Source of the DNA: JAWXBG01 sp044375415
Lineage (GTDB): Bacteria > Bacteroidota > Bacteroidia > Flavobacteriales_D > Sanyastnellaceae
Direction of reading: 5' to 3'
Length of the DNA: 35,197 nt
Assembly (NCBI GenBank): GCA_044375415.1
Contig: JBILMS010000035.1
Coordinates: 1-35,197 of the forward strand
Shown one piece after another: positions 1 through 8,943 of the stretch. The first letter of the stretch is position 1. Every line of letters starts with the position of its first letter. Made by a program: the position numbers and the translations under genes. The notes beneath the pieces are model-generated. The model made no database searches and was not told where the DNA came from. It saw nothing but the letters and a program-made list of their open reading frames with translations.

Positions 1-62
1 TTGTATATTTTTAAAGTAAAAGATGTTATAGGGAACGTTGTCGAACTAAAATACATCAAACT

Positions 63-1613
63 ATGAAAAATTCGATTACTCTGTTCTTCCTATGTTTGAT
101 GAGCTATGGTGCTACTAGCCAATACACATATTTCGATAGTTTGTATACAGTTAGCAATGGTAATGTCCTATCAAGCTCGATTTTCAAGTTAGATAGTACA
201 TATCTGACATGCGGATTTTCAACTATTGATACTCTGTATGGCAATTGTACGTACCAAGTGAATCATTATGGAGATGTCCTATCATCAACTTTTAATGATA
301 ACGGGTGGGCCTATCCAGGTTATGCTTCATGGTACACATTGTTGTCAGACAACGGTTATGTATATGCCGGTGGCGCTATCACATCCTCCATTATACGCCG
401 ATTTAATCACTCTGGTCAACAACTCTGGAATCGAAGTTTTTTCTCCAATAATGGTCTAGATACAAGCTACTCTGTCCTCCATGGTGTCACTCAACTTCCC
501 GACAGCAGCTTGTTGGCCGTAGGTGCAGTAGGCCTCGGTGGTGGTGTTGGCGATGGAAGCCAATTCTGGAACTTGGCCTTTGTTTGCTTAGATATAAACG
601 GGAATACTCTTTGGATAAAACAAAATGAAATGGGGATTGAAAGTTTTATTCCAAGTGGACTATTCTATAGCGATTCTGATTTTGTTCTGGTCTGCGGAGG
701 ATTAGCGACATACACAGATGAATATGGACTCGACATGCAGCATTCCATTAAAAAAATAAATTATACCTGTGATTCAATCCTCCAAGAATACACCTGGGGA
801 GGCTGGTGTTCGGAAGAAAGAACTGTCATGATGAAAATGTCCAATGGCAATTACATGGTAGCCTACGAGGAGTGTTATGACAATCCTTTCGGTTATCCGA
901 ATTATCCCTATTACTCTGATCGAAAGTTTAAAATTCATTTAATGGAATTTAATCCTATTTCTATGAGTCCTATGTGGGAAGGCGAGTACTTTTCCAATGC
1001 CATAAATGATGAAACCTGGTTTAGTTCTCTTCAAGTAACGGACATCGCTTCCACAAATGATGGCGGATATCTCATCTCATTTACTCAATTTGCCAATGAT
1101 GGAAATTTTCCCGGTTCGAGCAGTTCAATATTGAAAGTAAACGAAGATCGAGAGCAGGAATGGTTTAAAACGTTTTCATATTCAAACGATGGTGGAGACG
1201 TCAGTTCTCTTCTCAGTATTGAAGAGGCATTTGACGGAGGGGTTATTTCTTCGGGTTACGTTGATCTCTCAGGGCAGTGGCCACCCAAACAATGGGTCCT
1301 CAAACTCGATGCCTGCGGTGATGTGGAATACAACGGGTGTGATTTTGTTTCGGCACTAGAAATACCGCAAAAAGAGGAATACCCCATATTGATTTATCCC
1401 AATCCGGCTGGAGAAATATGCCATGTGGTTTTCTCGGATCAGATTCAATATTTTGTGCTTCGAGACTTGATGGGCAAAGAGGTGTTTACAGAAAATGTAA
1501 TGATCCAAAGAGAAATAGATGTAGATGTTTCTACACTCAGTTCTGGGATTTATCTCATCGAATGTGGGGATGGAGAAGGTGGGGTTTGGACAGAGAAGGT
1601 GGTGGTGGAATGA
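63..1613 (+). CDS. T9SS-exported beta-propeller-like protein
   Basis: 516-residue secreted protein. The N-terminus (MKNSITLFFLCLMSYGATSQ) is a signal peptide. The body repeats short units of the type 'DGGYLIS...G...ILKVNEDREQEW', the pattern of flavobacterial beta-propeller or delta-60-like repeats, ending in 'WVLKLDACGDVEYNGC'. The last ~75 residues are a type A sorting domain (YPNPAGE..., LRDLMGKEVF, LSSGIYLIE), so export through the outer membrane by T9SS and surface attachment or release are expected. The role of the body is unknown; these propellers are common in T9SS cargo and may bind ligands. The gene faces lipB tail to tail with about 40 nt between stops. The ATG at 63 is chosen because the signal peptide starts there. 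Confidence 0.85.
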   Translation: MKNSITLFFLCLMSYGATSQYTYFDSLYTVSNGNVLSSSIFKLDSTYLTCGFSTIDTLYGNCTYQVNHYGDVLSSTFNDNGWAYPGYASWYTLLSDNGYVYAGGAITSSIIRRFNHSGQQLWNRSFFSNNGLDTSYSVLHGVTQLPDSSLLAVGAVGLGGGVGDGSQFWNLAFVCLDINGNTLWIKQNEMGIESFIPSGLFYSDSDFVLVCGGLATYTDEYGLDMQHSIKKINYTCDSILQEYTWGGWCSEERTVMMKMSNGNYMVAYEECYDNPFGYPNYPYYSDRKFKIHLMEFNPISMSPMWEGEYFSNAINDETWFSSLQVTDIASTNDGGYLISFTQFANDGNFPGSSSSILKVNEDREQEWFKTFSYSNDGGDVSSLLSIEEAFDGGVISSGYVDLSGQWPPKQWVLKLDACGDVEYNGCDFVSALEIPQKEEYPILIYPNPAGEICHVVFSDQIQYFVLRDLMGKEVFTENVMIQREIDVDVSTLSSGIYLIECGDGEGGVWTEKVVVE

Positions 1614-1655
1614 GCTTGGTGGTTTCTTTCTTACAACAAGAGCAACATAATATTG

Positions 1656-2360
1656 TTACACCAACCTCATCTCAAAGACCACCTCCAAATTTTTCTTCAG
1701 CTTATCTTTAACTTCAGTCATATCGAGACTTTTCCCGAGTTCTAGGTGCATAGAAGTTACCGCTTTATCAGTAATACCACAGGGAATGATGTGATCGAAA
1801 TAAGAAAGATCAGAGTTTACATTGAAGGCAAAACCGTGCATTGTAATCCAGCGACTGCACTTCACGCCTAGAGCGGCAATTTTTCTGGCACGTTTTGGAT
1901 CATGTTCGTCGAGCCAAACTCCTGTCAGTCCCTCTATTCGACCTGCTTGGATGCCATATTCTGCAAGAGTTAATATGATGGATTCTTCGAGAAAACGCAG
2001 GTACTTGTGAATGTCGGTAAAAAAATACTCGAGGTCAAAAATGGGATATCCCACAATCTGTCCGGGGCCGTGATACGTGATATCACCGCCGCGGTTAATT
2101 TCGTAAAACCGTGCACCTACATTTTGAAGCGCTTCATCGTCGAGCAACAAATTAGCATGATCGCCGCTTTTGCCTAAAGTAAATACATGTGGGTGTTCGA
2201 CGAACAAAAGATGATTCGTTGTTTCAGGTAAAATAGCATCAGGTTCGCGACGATGGCGTAGTTTAAGATCTACGTTAGACGCAAACAGCTTTTCCTGATA
2301 ATCCCAACACTCTTTGTAATCGAGATGTCCGAGGTCCTGAAAAAAAACGTCTCTACTCAA
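1656..2360 (-). CDS. lipB: Lipoyl(octanoyl) transferase LipB
   Basis: LipB moves octanoyl groups from octanoyl-ACP to lipoyl domains of 2-oxoacid dehydrogenases and the glycine cleavage H protein, in the cytosol. Diagnostic motifs are RGGDITYHGPGQ (residues 90-101 from the chosen start), the conserved Lys in ALGVKCSRW (about residue 167) and the catalytic Cys in IIPCGI (about residue 194). Length is 234 residues, normal for the family. The first ATG of the open frame lies 90 nt upstream, deep inside the preceding isomerase gene, and would add 30 non-LipB residues. A TTG at 2360 overlaps the isomerase stop as TTGA and begins just before the conserved VFFQDLG segment, so I choose it. Translation is probably coupled to the upstream gene. 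Confidence 0.93.
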   Translation of the reverse strand: MSRDVFFQDLGHLDYKECWDYQEKLFASNVDLKLRHRREPDAILPETTNHLLFVEHPHVFTLGKSGDHANLLLDDEALQNVGARFYEINRGGDITYHGPGQIVGYPIFDLEYFFTDIHKYLRFLEESIILTLAEYGIQAGRIEGLTGVWLDEHDPKRARKIAALGVKCSRWITMHGFAFNVNSDLSYFDHIIPCGITDKAVTSMHLELGKSLDMTEVKDKLKKNLEVVFEMRLV

Positions 2361-3340
2361 ATTTTTGCAAGCTCTGCTTTCAAGAAAATGATAGCGGGAA
2401 TAGCCACGGCATCCACACCTTGGAGATTTGCGAGATGAATGCTCAACCAATCGCCGAAGTGCACGTGATAATAACTTCTTTCGACGCGATTAGCTCCTTT
2501 CGACCAAACCTCTTCGATGGTATCGCAATATTGACCCATCAGCTTTTTGCAAATTTCCATGCGGATTTTTGAACGCTCATGATCGTCTTCATTGCGCATG
2601 AGAACAACCGCTACGCGATTGTCGCCACCGCTCCAACCTACGAGTTCGTTGTGATTCATCTCCGGGAAAAAGTGATGCCAGCAAAGCATTTTCGAATTTT
2701 CGTTGATCTGCTGTCTCCAGCGAATGGCAACGCCTTCGTATAAGGTTTCGCTGTATAAAATAGGAATACGTCCCTGAATTTTTTTTGCTAATTCCAATGA
2801 CGAATCGATGATCGCCTGCTGTCCCTTATGAAGGTCTTCAGCCACACGAAGAATTTGTTCTTCGAACGATTTATCGATCAATTGATAATGATTCAAAACA
2901 TAAAATATTTGAACCGATGAATAACCAAACATTGACCTCGGCGGATTTCCACCGGGAATGATAATATGATTGTATCCTTTGGCTATTGCCTCTGCACCGA
3001 TCTTTCCACCACTTGTAATACAAACAATGTGAGCTCCACGATCGGCGGCTGAGTGCATCGCAGCCACCGTTTCCTCGGTATCGCCGCTATAACTTGAAAT
3101 AATTACTAATGTCTTTGAGTCTACCCATTCAGGCAAGGCATAATCGTTGTTTACTGCAATCGGCACCTTACAATCTTCAGAAACCAATTGAGAAACCACC
3201 TTTCCACCAATACCCGATCCACCCAAACCGGAGATCAGGACGTTCGCAGCTTTGAAGTCCGTAGCCTTCAAATGGGCAGCACGGCCGATGTTTATCGCTT
3301 CGTTGAGGTGTTTTGGGAAATCTTCTACCAGCTTTTGCAT
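2357..3340 (-). CDS. Bifunctional phosphoglucose/phosphomannose isomerase
   Basis: 327-residue SIS-domain sugar isomerase of the PGI/PMI family. It should interconvert glucose-6-P and fructose-6-P, and mannose-6-P and fructose-6-P. Visible family signatures are the glycine-rich phosphate loop GLGGSGIGG (38-46), SSYSGDTEETV (82-92), the PGGNPPRSMFGYSS stretch (129-142) and FFPEMNHNELVGW (224-236), which carries the conserved Glu/His segment of the active site. It is first in a two-gene operon with lipB (4-nt overlap). A TAnnTTTG element lies about 40 nt before the ATG, with a 23-bp palindrome directly upstream of it, so the operon may be controlled by a repressor or activator (inference). Confidence 0.9.
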   Translation of the reverse strand: MQKLVEDFPKHLNEAINIGRAAHLKATDFKAANVLISGLGGSGIGGKVVSQLVSEDCKVPIAVNNDYALPEWVDSKTLVIISSYSGDTEETVAAMHSAADRGAHIVCITSGGKIGAEAIAKGYNHIIIPGGNPPRSMFGYSSVQIFYVLNHYQLIDKSFEEQILRVAEDLHKGQQAIIDSSLELAKKIQGRIPILYSETLYEGVAIRWRQQINENSKMLCWHHFFPEMNHNELVGWSGGDNRVAVVLMRNEDDHERSKIRMEICKKLMGQYCDTIEEVWSKGANRVERSYYHVHFGDWLSIHLANLQGVDAVAIPAIIFLKAELAKI

Positions 3341-3380
3341 ATCTATTTTCTTTGAGGCGAAAATACGGCGAAGATTGATA

Positions 3381-3388
3381 CAAATCTA
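3381..3388 (-). promoter_or_regulatory. Bacteroidota -7 element for isomerase-lipB
   Basis: TAGATTTG read on the minus strand matches TAnnTTTG exactly. It lies 40 nt upstream of the isomerase ATG. No clear -33 TTG is seen; the position it would occupy falls inside the palindrome at 3390-3412. Confidence 0.6.
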
Positions 3389-3389
3389 G

Positions 3390-3412
3390 CTTAGTGTATA
3401 TTTTACACTAAG
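3390..3412. promoter_or_regulatory. 23-bp palindrome beside the isomerase-lipB promoter
   Basis: Perfect 9-bp inverted repeat CTTAGTGTA / TACACTAAG with a 5-nt centre. It ends 1 bp upstream of the -7 element and covers the spacer and -33 region of that promoter. Size and placement suit an operator for a dimeric regulator. It is A+T-rich with no T-run, so it is a poor terminator; a separate terminator for the upstream gene sits at 3434-3461. Confidence 0.5.
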
Positions 3413-3433
3413 TTGATTTGGGCATAACGCAAA

Positions 3434-3461
3434 ACGGCCCGACACTTCTGTGCCGGGCCGT
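3434..3461 (-). terminator. Intrinsic terminator after the repeat-bearing T9SS gene
   Basis: Stem ACGGCCCG / CGGGCCGT (8 bp) extended inside by CAC/GTG, with a TTCT loop. It lies 22 nt beyond the stop at 3484. On the minus strand it is followed by only a short T-run (TTTTGCGTT), so termination may be partial. Confidence 0.65.
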
Positions 3462-3483
3462 AATAATTTATCGTCAAGAAAAT

Positions 3484-5070
3484 TTATTCTTTAACAAAGG
3501 TCTTCACTTCGCTACCCTCGTTGCTGATGGCGCGCAAGAAGTAGATACCGCTTTCATAGTTCGAGCAATTAAGAGTCAGATTGGAATTTGCAGGTTCGTT
3601 TATAGATTCTACCATTCTTCCGCTCGCATCCATGATCTGAATCAAATGCACTCCTTGAGAAACAGAGACATTGAGAATATCGCGAGTAGGGTTCGGGAAT
3701 AAGGCTAACAGCGCACCCGTACTTTCAACTACACCCACAGCGGTTTGCGTTACTTGAATACAATAATCTCCATCGGCGGGTTGATTCTCCACGCCCGCGT
3801 AGCCATCAATCATCACATAATAAGTAACGCCATCTCCGGTCTCGATAGTTATTTCAGAAAACAGGTTTGTTACCGTTGCGTCTTCACTATCATCATTGCA
3901 AGCAACCAATGATAACCCATCACAATTGCCGGTATAAATGGCCATTTGCGTATCGCCAATTTCGAAGTAATTATCGGTTAGCCCGCCCGCACAATTGTTA
4001 GTTAGAATAGTGTATTCCTCGCCATCGCCAACAAATGAAAACCATACATTGTTATTTACAATGTCGCTAGAGAAAAAACAATCAGTTGGGATAATAGGAT
4101 CTCCGTCAACAACCACAGCGCCATTGTTAGTAAATGGTCCGGCAGAATAAGAGATCCCGACTGTCTGATGAAAAATCTCATCAATACTCACTGCGTCCAT
4201 ACAATCGTCATTTACAGGTTGCGGATAACCCACTACAACATTATATCCACCTCCCACAGGAATTTGAACCAACGATTGATTGTAGAGAACCCAACGATTG
4301 GATTCCTCATCGTACCATACGCCAAATGCTTCATCGTTATAATATCCTAAAGTGCCCCAATTTTGTGTTACGATGGCAATAGCTTCCGGGTGGCCATTTA
4401 ACTGTGGGTGATCCAATACCGAATAGGATGGATCCAAAGTATTGTTTTCCTCGGTGACAGAGTGTGTGTATGCATGCATGTTGGTTCCGGGCATCATGAT
4501 ATTGTAACTTGCACTAAACACTTGCGACGCCGAACTCTGATTGAACACAGCCCATACAGAGCCGTCGAACCACACACCGGTATTATAATCATTGTATACG
4601 CCTCCTGTTCCATTCGTATTCCAATTGTGTGTTTCAAATACAAGTCCGGCCGCATTGGATGTGTTGTCTGTGCTTGGAAGGACTGTCCAATTTAAACTTA
4701 TGTTACCCTTTCCGGCGACATGCACAAAATTTTCAGTCGCATCGCCAAGTACCACCATTACATTGAAGGCAGCGCCATATGTAAGCGAAACAAAGTCTTC
4801 ATTATAAATAGACCATTTTTCTTCGAAGTTATCATAATAAGCCGCCACTACGTGATCATTAGCCACGCCGAAAGCTCCAGGAGGGTTCCAATTGTGAGTA
4901 ATCTGAATAATGGCATCCGGATTACCGTTGAGCAATTCATGATCTAGATATGTAATATAATCCGAAGTATTCAGCTCGTTGGCTATATGAACAAAAAAAA
5001 CAGAACGGTTCTGCGCCATGGCAGCACTAGTCAGAGCGAGAACAAAAATAAGAAGTAGACTTTTTTTCAT
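3484..5070 (-). CDS. T9SS-exported protein with three tandem NW/YND repeats
   Basis: 528 residues from the ATG at 5070. The start is chosen because a signal peptide begins there (MKKSLLLIFVLALTSAAMAQ); the frame stays open 63 codons further upstream without looking like protein. After the signal come three repeats of ~75-85 residues, each with the same skeleton: a hydrophobic stretch, (T)(H/Q)NW, YND or ND, a WYD/WFD/YYD motif, W.(I/V)(Y/F)N(Q/E), then YN(V/I). Next is a ~150-residue Asp/Gly-rich beta domain (DDCMDAVSI...VWFSFVGDG...YYVMIDGYAG) resembling C-terminal pre-peptidase domains, then a type A sorting domain (LFPNPTRD..., ESGIYFLRA). The repeats probably form a small beta domain. The function is unknown; a surface adhesin or binding protein is a guess. 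Confidence 0.85.
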   Translation of the reverse strand: MKKSLLLIFVLALTSAAMAQNRSVFFVHIANELNTSDYITYLDHELLNGNPDAIIQITHNWNPPGAFGVANDHVVAAYYDNFEEKWSIYNEDFVSLTYGAAFNVMVVLGDATENFVHVAGKGNISLNWTVLPSTDNTSNAAGLVFETHNWNTNGTGGVYNDYNTGVWFDGSVWAVFNQSSASQVFSASYNIMMPGTNMHAYTHSVTEENNTLDPSYSVLDHPQLNGHPEAIAIVTQNWGTLGYYNDEAFGVWYDEESNRWVLYNQSLVQIPVGGGYNVVVGYPQPVNDDCMDAVSIDEIFHQTVGISYSAGPFTNNGAVVVDGDPIIPTDCFFSSDIVNNNVWFSFVGDGEEYTILTNNCAGGLTDNYFEIGDTQMAIYTGNCDGLSLVACNDDSEDATVTNLFSEITIETGDGVTYYVMIDGYAGVENQPADGDYCIQVTQTAVGVVESTGALLALFPNPTRDILNVSVSQGVHLIQIMDASGRMVESINEPANSNLTLNCSNYESGIYFLRAISNEGSEVKTFVKE

Positions 5071-5130
5071 GGGTTTAGTTGGTTGGTTGAGTAAAGTATT
5101 AAAACATTCGCACCTACGTGGAATTAGATA

Positions 5131-5138
5131 CAAAGTTA
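5131..5138 (-). promoter_or_regulatory. Candidate -7 element for the repeat-bearing T9SS gene
   Basis: TAACTTTG on the minus strand fits TAnnTTTG. It lies 60 nt upstream of the ATG at 5070, leaving a leader of about 50 nt. No -33 TTG is evident. Confidence 0.45.
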
Positions 5139-5307
5139 TTTTTACGCTTAACTGTGATCTGTTAAAATTCGATACGCTGTTCACAACCCTTGGGTGATAA
5201 CCCCAAAGCGTTCCGAAAAACCCGTAATAGTGGAACATTCGCGAAAATCTATCGTACACTTATTTTGGTTTAAAAGCACAGCCCTATTTTATTTTCTGAA
5301 TTTTACA

Positions 5308-7518
5308 ATGCCCGGTATCCCATATCCGAGAATCTCATCCGTTCTGGACATGCTGGACGAGGCTTACCTCATCCGAGTCAGTGATCTTTCTTCGAGCATT
5401 GCGCTGGCAGAAAAAGCGCTGTCGATGAGCGAAGCGTTGCGAGACCCTTCTTGTATGGCGAAAAGTATGGCTCAGCTTGCCCTCTTTCTCATGATTAAAG
5501 GCGACTATGACCAATCCCGGGAAATGTCGGAGGCGGCCATTGGAATCTTTGAGGAAATAGGAGATGAAAAAGGGATTGCCGATGCCAAATACAACATTGC
5601 CGGCATTTACTATAAAACCGACGACTACCATTTAGGTTTAGGCTACCTCCTAGAGTGCCATAATGTCTACAAAAGAATCGATGATTTTCACAATCTATCG
5701 AAAGTCGAAAAGTCTCTTGGAACTGTCTACGAATACTTCGGTGACCGCAAAAACGCACTTAAATCCTACCGCAACGCCATTTCCGCAGCTAAAAAAGCCA
5801 ATGACCTCAATTTAGAATCGAATTGCTACAACCCCCTTTCAGGCATTCTTTTGAAAGAAGGCAAACCTGATCAAGCAATGAGAATTATTGAGCGATCCGT
5901 TGAAATGAAACTAAAAACGGGAGATCACCGAGGATTTGCCTTTGCGCTTTATGGCAGGGGCAAAGTACACGCCTATAACAAAAACCACATTTCCGCCGAG
6001 CAAGACTATTTGCGCGCTATAGAGATACATCTTGAATCAGGCGAAAAATTAGGGTTGGGAATGGCCTACAACAAATTGGGCGCTTTGTATGCGTCGTGGG
6101 GGAAACCACGCAAAGCAAAAGGCATCCTTCGACGCGCCATTGCGTTTAGCAGTAAACACAAAAACGCGATGATCAAATACAAGTGTAATAAACTCTTGTA
6201 CGAGATCTATAAATCGGAAGGAAATCTGAAACTTTCGCTTACTTATTTGGAAAACTATCAGAAAGAAAAAGAAAGTGTAATCAACTCTCAAACCTTGCGC
6301 GTCATCGACAACTACGAGGTCCTTTCGCGCGTGAAATCGATTGAAAAAGAAGCTCAAGTTCAGAAAGAAAAAGCCGAAATACTCGATAAAAAAAATCGCG
6401 CAGAAGAAGCGGCAAGAATCAAACAGGAATTCTTGTCTACCATGAGTCATGAGATTCGCACCCCCCTCAATGCGGTAATTACCATTAGTGGACTGCTCGA
6501 AAACAGATCCTCTCCGGAAGAACAAAAATTGATCGAGTCTCTTCGCTTCTCGGGAAGCAATCTCATGCGCATTGTAAATGATATTCTTGACTTCACGAAA
6601 TTAGATTCCGGAAAAATGACCTTGGATCTGCGCCCGGAAAATTTGTCGGAAATACTCCGAAACATTTTAAACACATACAAAGGCCTCGCGCATGAAAAGG
6701 GTCTTCACATGGATCTTCAACTAGACAACGAACTTTCTTCATTTTACGATATCGATGGATCTCGATTAACACAAATTTTGGGCAACCTAGTTAACAATGC
6801 CATCAAGTTTACGGACCAAGGAAGTGTGCGAATTTATGCCGAATTGGAATCTAGTAAGACTACAAGTGATCGCATATTATTTCAAGTGGAGGATACCGGA
6901 GAGGGAATTGCTTCCGGCGATTTGGAGGCTATTTTCGAAAGTTTTTCTCAACCCCGTTCGGTTACCACCCGCAGGCATGGAGGCAGCGGTTTGGGATTAG
7001 CCATTGTAAAAAAACTCGTCAACTTATACGGAAGTGAAATTTCTGTGAACAGCACTCCGAATGTAGGGTCCTGTTTTAGTTTTGTAATTGAGTTAGCGCG
7101 CTCCACAAAGTCTATAAACACGAGCTCCCAACCGCAGATCAATTTCTCCAACAAAAGAGCCCTTATTGCAGAAGATAATAACATCAATGCGATGGTTGTT
7201 GGTCACCTACTCACCGACTGGGGCGTTGAATTCGACCATGCATTAAACGGCGCAGAGGCAATTCATCTCGCTCGATTGAATCCATACGACATTATTCTTA
7301 TGGACATACACATGCCCGAAATCAACGGCTACGTGGCGACCAAAGAAATACGAAGCAACCAGGGGTACAACAAACACACACCCATCTATGCACTTACGGC
7401 CGACATCACTGCCGATCAAGACGAAAACTTTCAGTCCTATTTTAATGGATTTTTACTAAAGCCAATTGAGATTTCACGTTTGCTGGAGTGTCTTCAAGAA
7501 ATTCATTCTCCCCACTAA
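5308..7518 (+). CDS. Soluble TPR hybrid sensor histidine kinase (HK-REC)
   Basis: 736-residue cytosolic signalling kinase. Residues ~15-330 are tetratricopeptide repeats (for example LAQLALFLMIKGDYDQS, GTVYEYFGDRKNALKSY). A coiled linker follows at ~340-370, then a HisKA domain with the phospho-acceptor in TMSHEIRTP (His381). The ATPase domain has N box NLVNNAIKFT, DTGEGI and GGSGLGLAI. A C-terminal receiver domain has Asp666 (ILMDIHMPE) and the conserved Lys in LLKPIE. There is no signal peptide or membrane segment, so it senses an internal cue or a partner through the TPRs. No response regulator with an output domain, and no Hpt gene, is adjacent, so it is an orphan. The ATG at 5308 is preferred over the in-frame start at 5194, whose extra 38 residues do not look like protein. 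It converges on alkC with a 9-nt gap. Confidence 0.9.
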   Translation: MPGIPYPRISSVLDMLDEAYLIRVSDLSSSIALAEKALSMSEALRDPSCMAKSMAQLALFLMIKGDYDQSREMSEAAIGIFEEIGDEKGIADAKYNIAGIYYKTDDYHLGLGYLLECHNVYKRIDDFHNLSKVEKSLGTVYEYFGDRKNALKSYRNAISAAKKANDLNLESNCYNPLSGILLKEGKPDQAMRIIERSVEMKLKTGDHRGFAFALYGRGKVHAYNKNHISAEQDYLRAIEIHLESGEKLGLGMAYNKLGALYASWGKPRKAKGILRRAIAFSSKHKNAMIKYKCNKLLYEIYKSEGNLKLSLTYLENYQKEKESVINSQTLRVIDNYEVLSRVKSIEKEAQVQKEKAEILDKKNRAEEAARIKQEFLSTMSHEIRTPLNAVITISGLLENRSSPEEQKLIESLRFSGSNLMRIVNDILDFTKLDSGKMTLDLRPENLSEILRNILNTYKGLAHEKGLHMDLQLDNELSSFYDIDGSRLTQILGNLVNNAIKFTDQGSVRIYAELESSKTTSDRILFQVEDTGEGIASGDLEAIFESFSQPRSVTTRRHGGSGLGLAIVKKLVNLYGSEISVNSTPNVGSCFSFVIELARSTKSINTSSQPQINFSNKRALIAEDNNINAMVVGHLLTDWGVEFDHALNGAEAIHLARLNPYDIILMDIHMPEINGYVATKEIRSNQGYNKHTPIYALTADITADQDENFQSYFNGFLLKPIEISRLLECLQEIHSPH

Positions 7519-7527
7519 AGCTCCCAT

Positions 7528-8634
7528 TTACATCGTAAGAAACACATCTGCTTTGCCCAGTTCTCTTCCGTTAACAACTATTGCAATGGAGTGCTTTCCG
7601 GCATAGTGCTTACGCGTGGTGAGATCTTTGAACATATGCCCACGAATAAAGTGTCGACTCGAACCTGCCGGGCAGTCGGTTTCGGTAATTTTAAAGAGTT
7701 TACGGCCGGTTGAACCGTTGCCTTTCACGAAATCAATACCGTATTCAACCCTGTATCGCTCCGATTTTTTGCCCACATTTTGAATTGAAAAATCAATCTC
7801 CAGCTTATCACCATGATCAATTTTATTTCGATCTATCTTAAGGTGTCCGAGTGCGCAATTTGTGTTTGTCGACATTCCGAATTTTTTTAGAATCTCCGGA
7901 TGTGCATTTCTCAAAAGTGTTCGACATCCATGTTTTAAAATCCAATTCGTTTCATCCGAAATTCCCTGCCAACGATGCACAATGTCTAAAACCACATCGG
8001 GATGATCTTTGGCAATATCATTTAAACTGTTTGCTACACTATTTCTTACATAAAGAGATTCATCCGCTTTTAGATTTTCCAAAATCGGAAGAACTGCCCG
8101 TGGATCTTTTTTGAATTCGAGTAAAGCCATAGCCCACGGCAAACGAGGCCTTGCTCCTTCGCTCGAAAGTCTGCGCACCTTAGCAGAGCGATGTTTCGAC
8201 CATTTCAGCATTTGCTTCATGGTTACATCCGGATAACGAACTATGAAGGGGCGTATTGCAAATTCGCAGCTTGTAAATTGAGTAATAAATTCCATCGCTT
8301 TGAGTGAATCCTTTGGATGATCGATTCCGAATACTTCGATATAATCCGGAAAAAACATACATTCAAAAGAATTGTCCGGCATACCCGATTCGCGCAATCG
8401 CTGTATGGTGTTTTCTAAAAATGGAATAGACTCCGGAAAAGTACCCGGGAGAAAATTTCGCATGCTCATGGCAATATGCCTCATGCGTTGCTTAAGTTCA
8501 AAATCTTTCCATTCCTTATTCATTACAAAAGCAACAAACTCTTCCTGTCTAAATTTTTTGAAGTCTTGGTGAATACACGTTGCAAGGTTTTCTATAAAAG
8601 CCTTTGTATATCGGTTTTTTAGTGGTTCCGCCAT
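7528..8634 (-). CDS. alkC: AlkC-type DNA alkylation repair glycosylase
   Basis: 368 residues from the ATG at 8634. Residues ~1-255 are helical HEAT-like repeats (KWSKHRSAKVRRLSSEGARPRLPW, LYVRNSVANSLNDIAKDHPD), the DNA-cradling fold of the AlkC/AlkD superfamily, which excises N3- or N7-alkylated bases without flipping them. The last ~105 residues (from about LGHLKIDRNKI) are beta-rich and match the C-terminal Ig-like domain known in one AlkC subfamily. The GARPRLPWA stretch is typical of the family. A start at 8763 would add 43 residues of unlikely sequence. There is no adaptive-response regulator nearby, so control is unknown. An AlkD-like assignment is the alternative. Confidence 0.82.
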   Translation of the reverse strand: MAEPLKNRYTKAFIENLATCIHQDFKKFRQEEFVAFVMNKEWKDFELKQRMRHIAMSMRNFLPGTFPESIPFLENTIQRLRESGMPDNSFECMFFPDYIEVFGIDHPKDSLKAMEFITQFTSCEFAIRPFIVRYPDVTMKQMLKWSKHRSAKVRRLSSEGARPRLPWAMALLEFKKDPRAVLPILENLKADESLYVRNSVANSLNDIAKDHPDVVLDIVHRWQGISDETNWILKHGCRTLLRNAHPEILKKFGMSTNTNCALGHLKIDRNKIDHGDKLEIDFSIQNVGKKSERYRVEYGIDFVKGNGSTGRKLFKITETDCPAGSSRHFIRGHMFKDLTTRKHYAGKHSIAIVVNGRELGKADVFLTM

Positions 8635-8943
8635 GGTAAAAACTTGGAGGGCGAAAGTAGCACAACTTATATAAACACATTCCGCGGAATAGGCTGAGGC
8701 GAAATATTGAATAGCCGAATAATCCTCGTAAGTCGGACATTCTTCCCTCACGGAACCACTCATTTAGGCGCCATTGCAAAAAAGCAGAAGGTGAAAATTA
8801 TCTGTTGAAAATTTTTTCTATTCTCATTGTGCGATGAGGCGCTCCTCTCCTCTAATTTTGCTCTACTTAAATTGAAAACCGTACCTTATAAAATGGGTAG
8901 TGGTGATCTCTGATTTCTGAAAAACTAAAACTATTCATGCCTC
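8635..8943. other. Intergenic region between alkC and the RAYT gene
   Basis: About 309 bases between divergent genes. The frame of alkC stays open upstream to 8763, but that stretch lacks recognisable protein features. No exact TAnnTTTG was found on either strand; TACTTTCG on the minus strand, close to the alkC ATG, is a near match. No RNA gene or strong hairpin was seen. Confidence 0.5.

Noticed and set aside
1656..2450. Longer LipB starting at 2450
   Set aside because: The extra 30 codons lie inside the isomerase gene and do not resemble LipB; TTG at 2360 fits better.
6049..6525. Minus-strand open frame of 158 codons inside the hybrid kinase gene
   Set aside because: Phe-rich mirror of Lys/Glu-rich coding sequence; the sense strand has intact kinase motifs.
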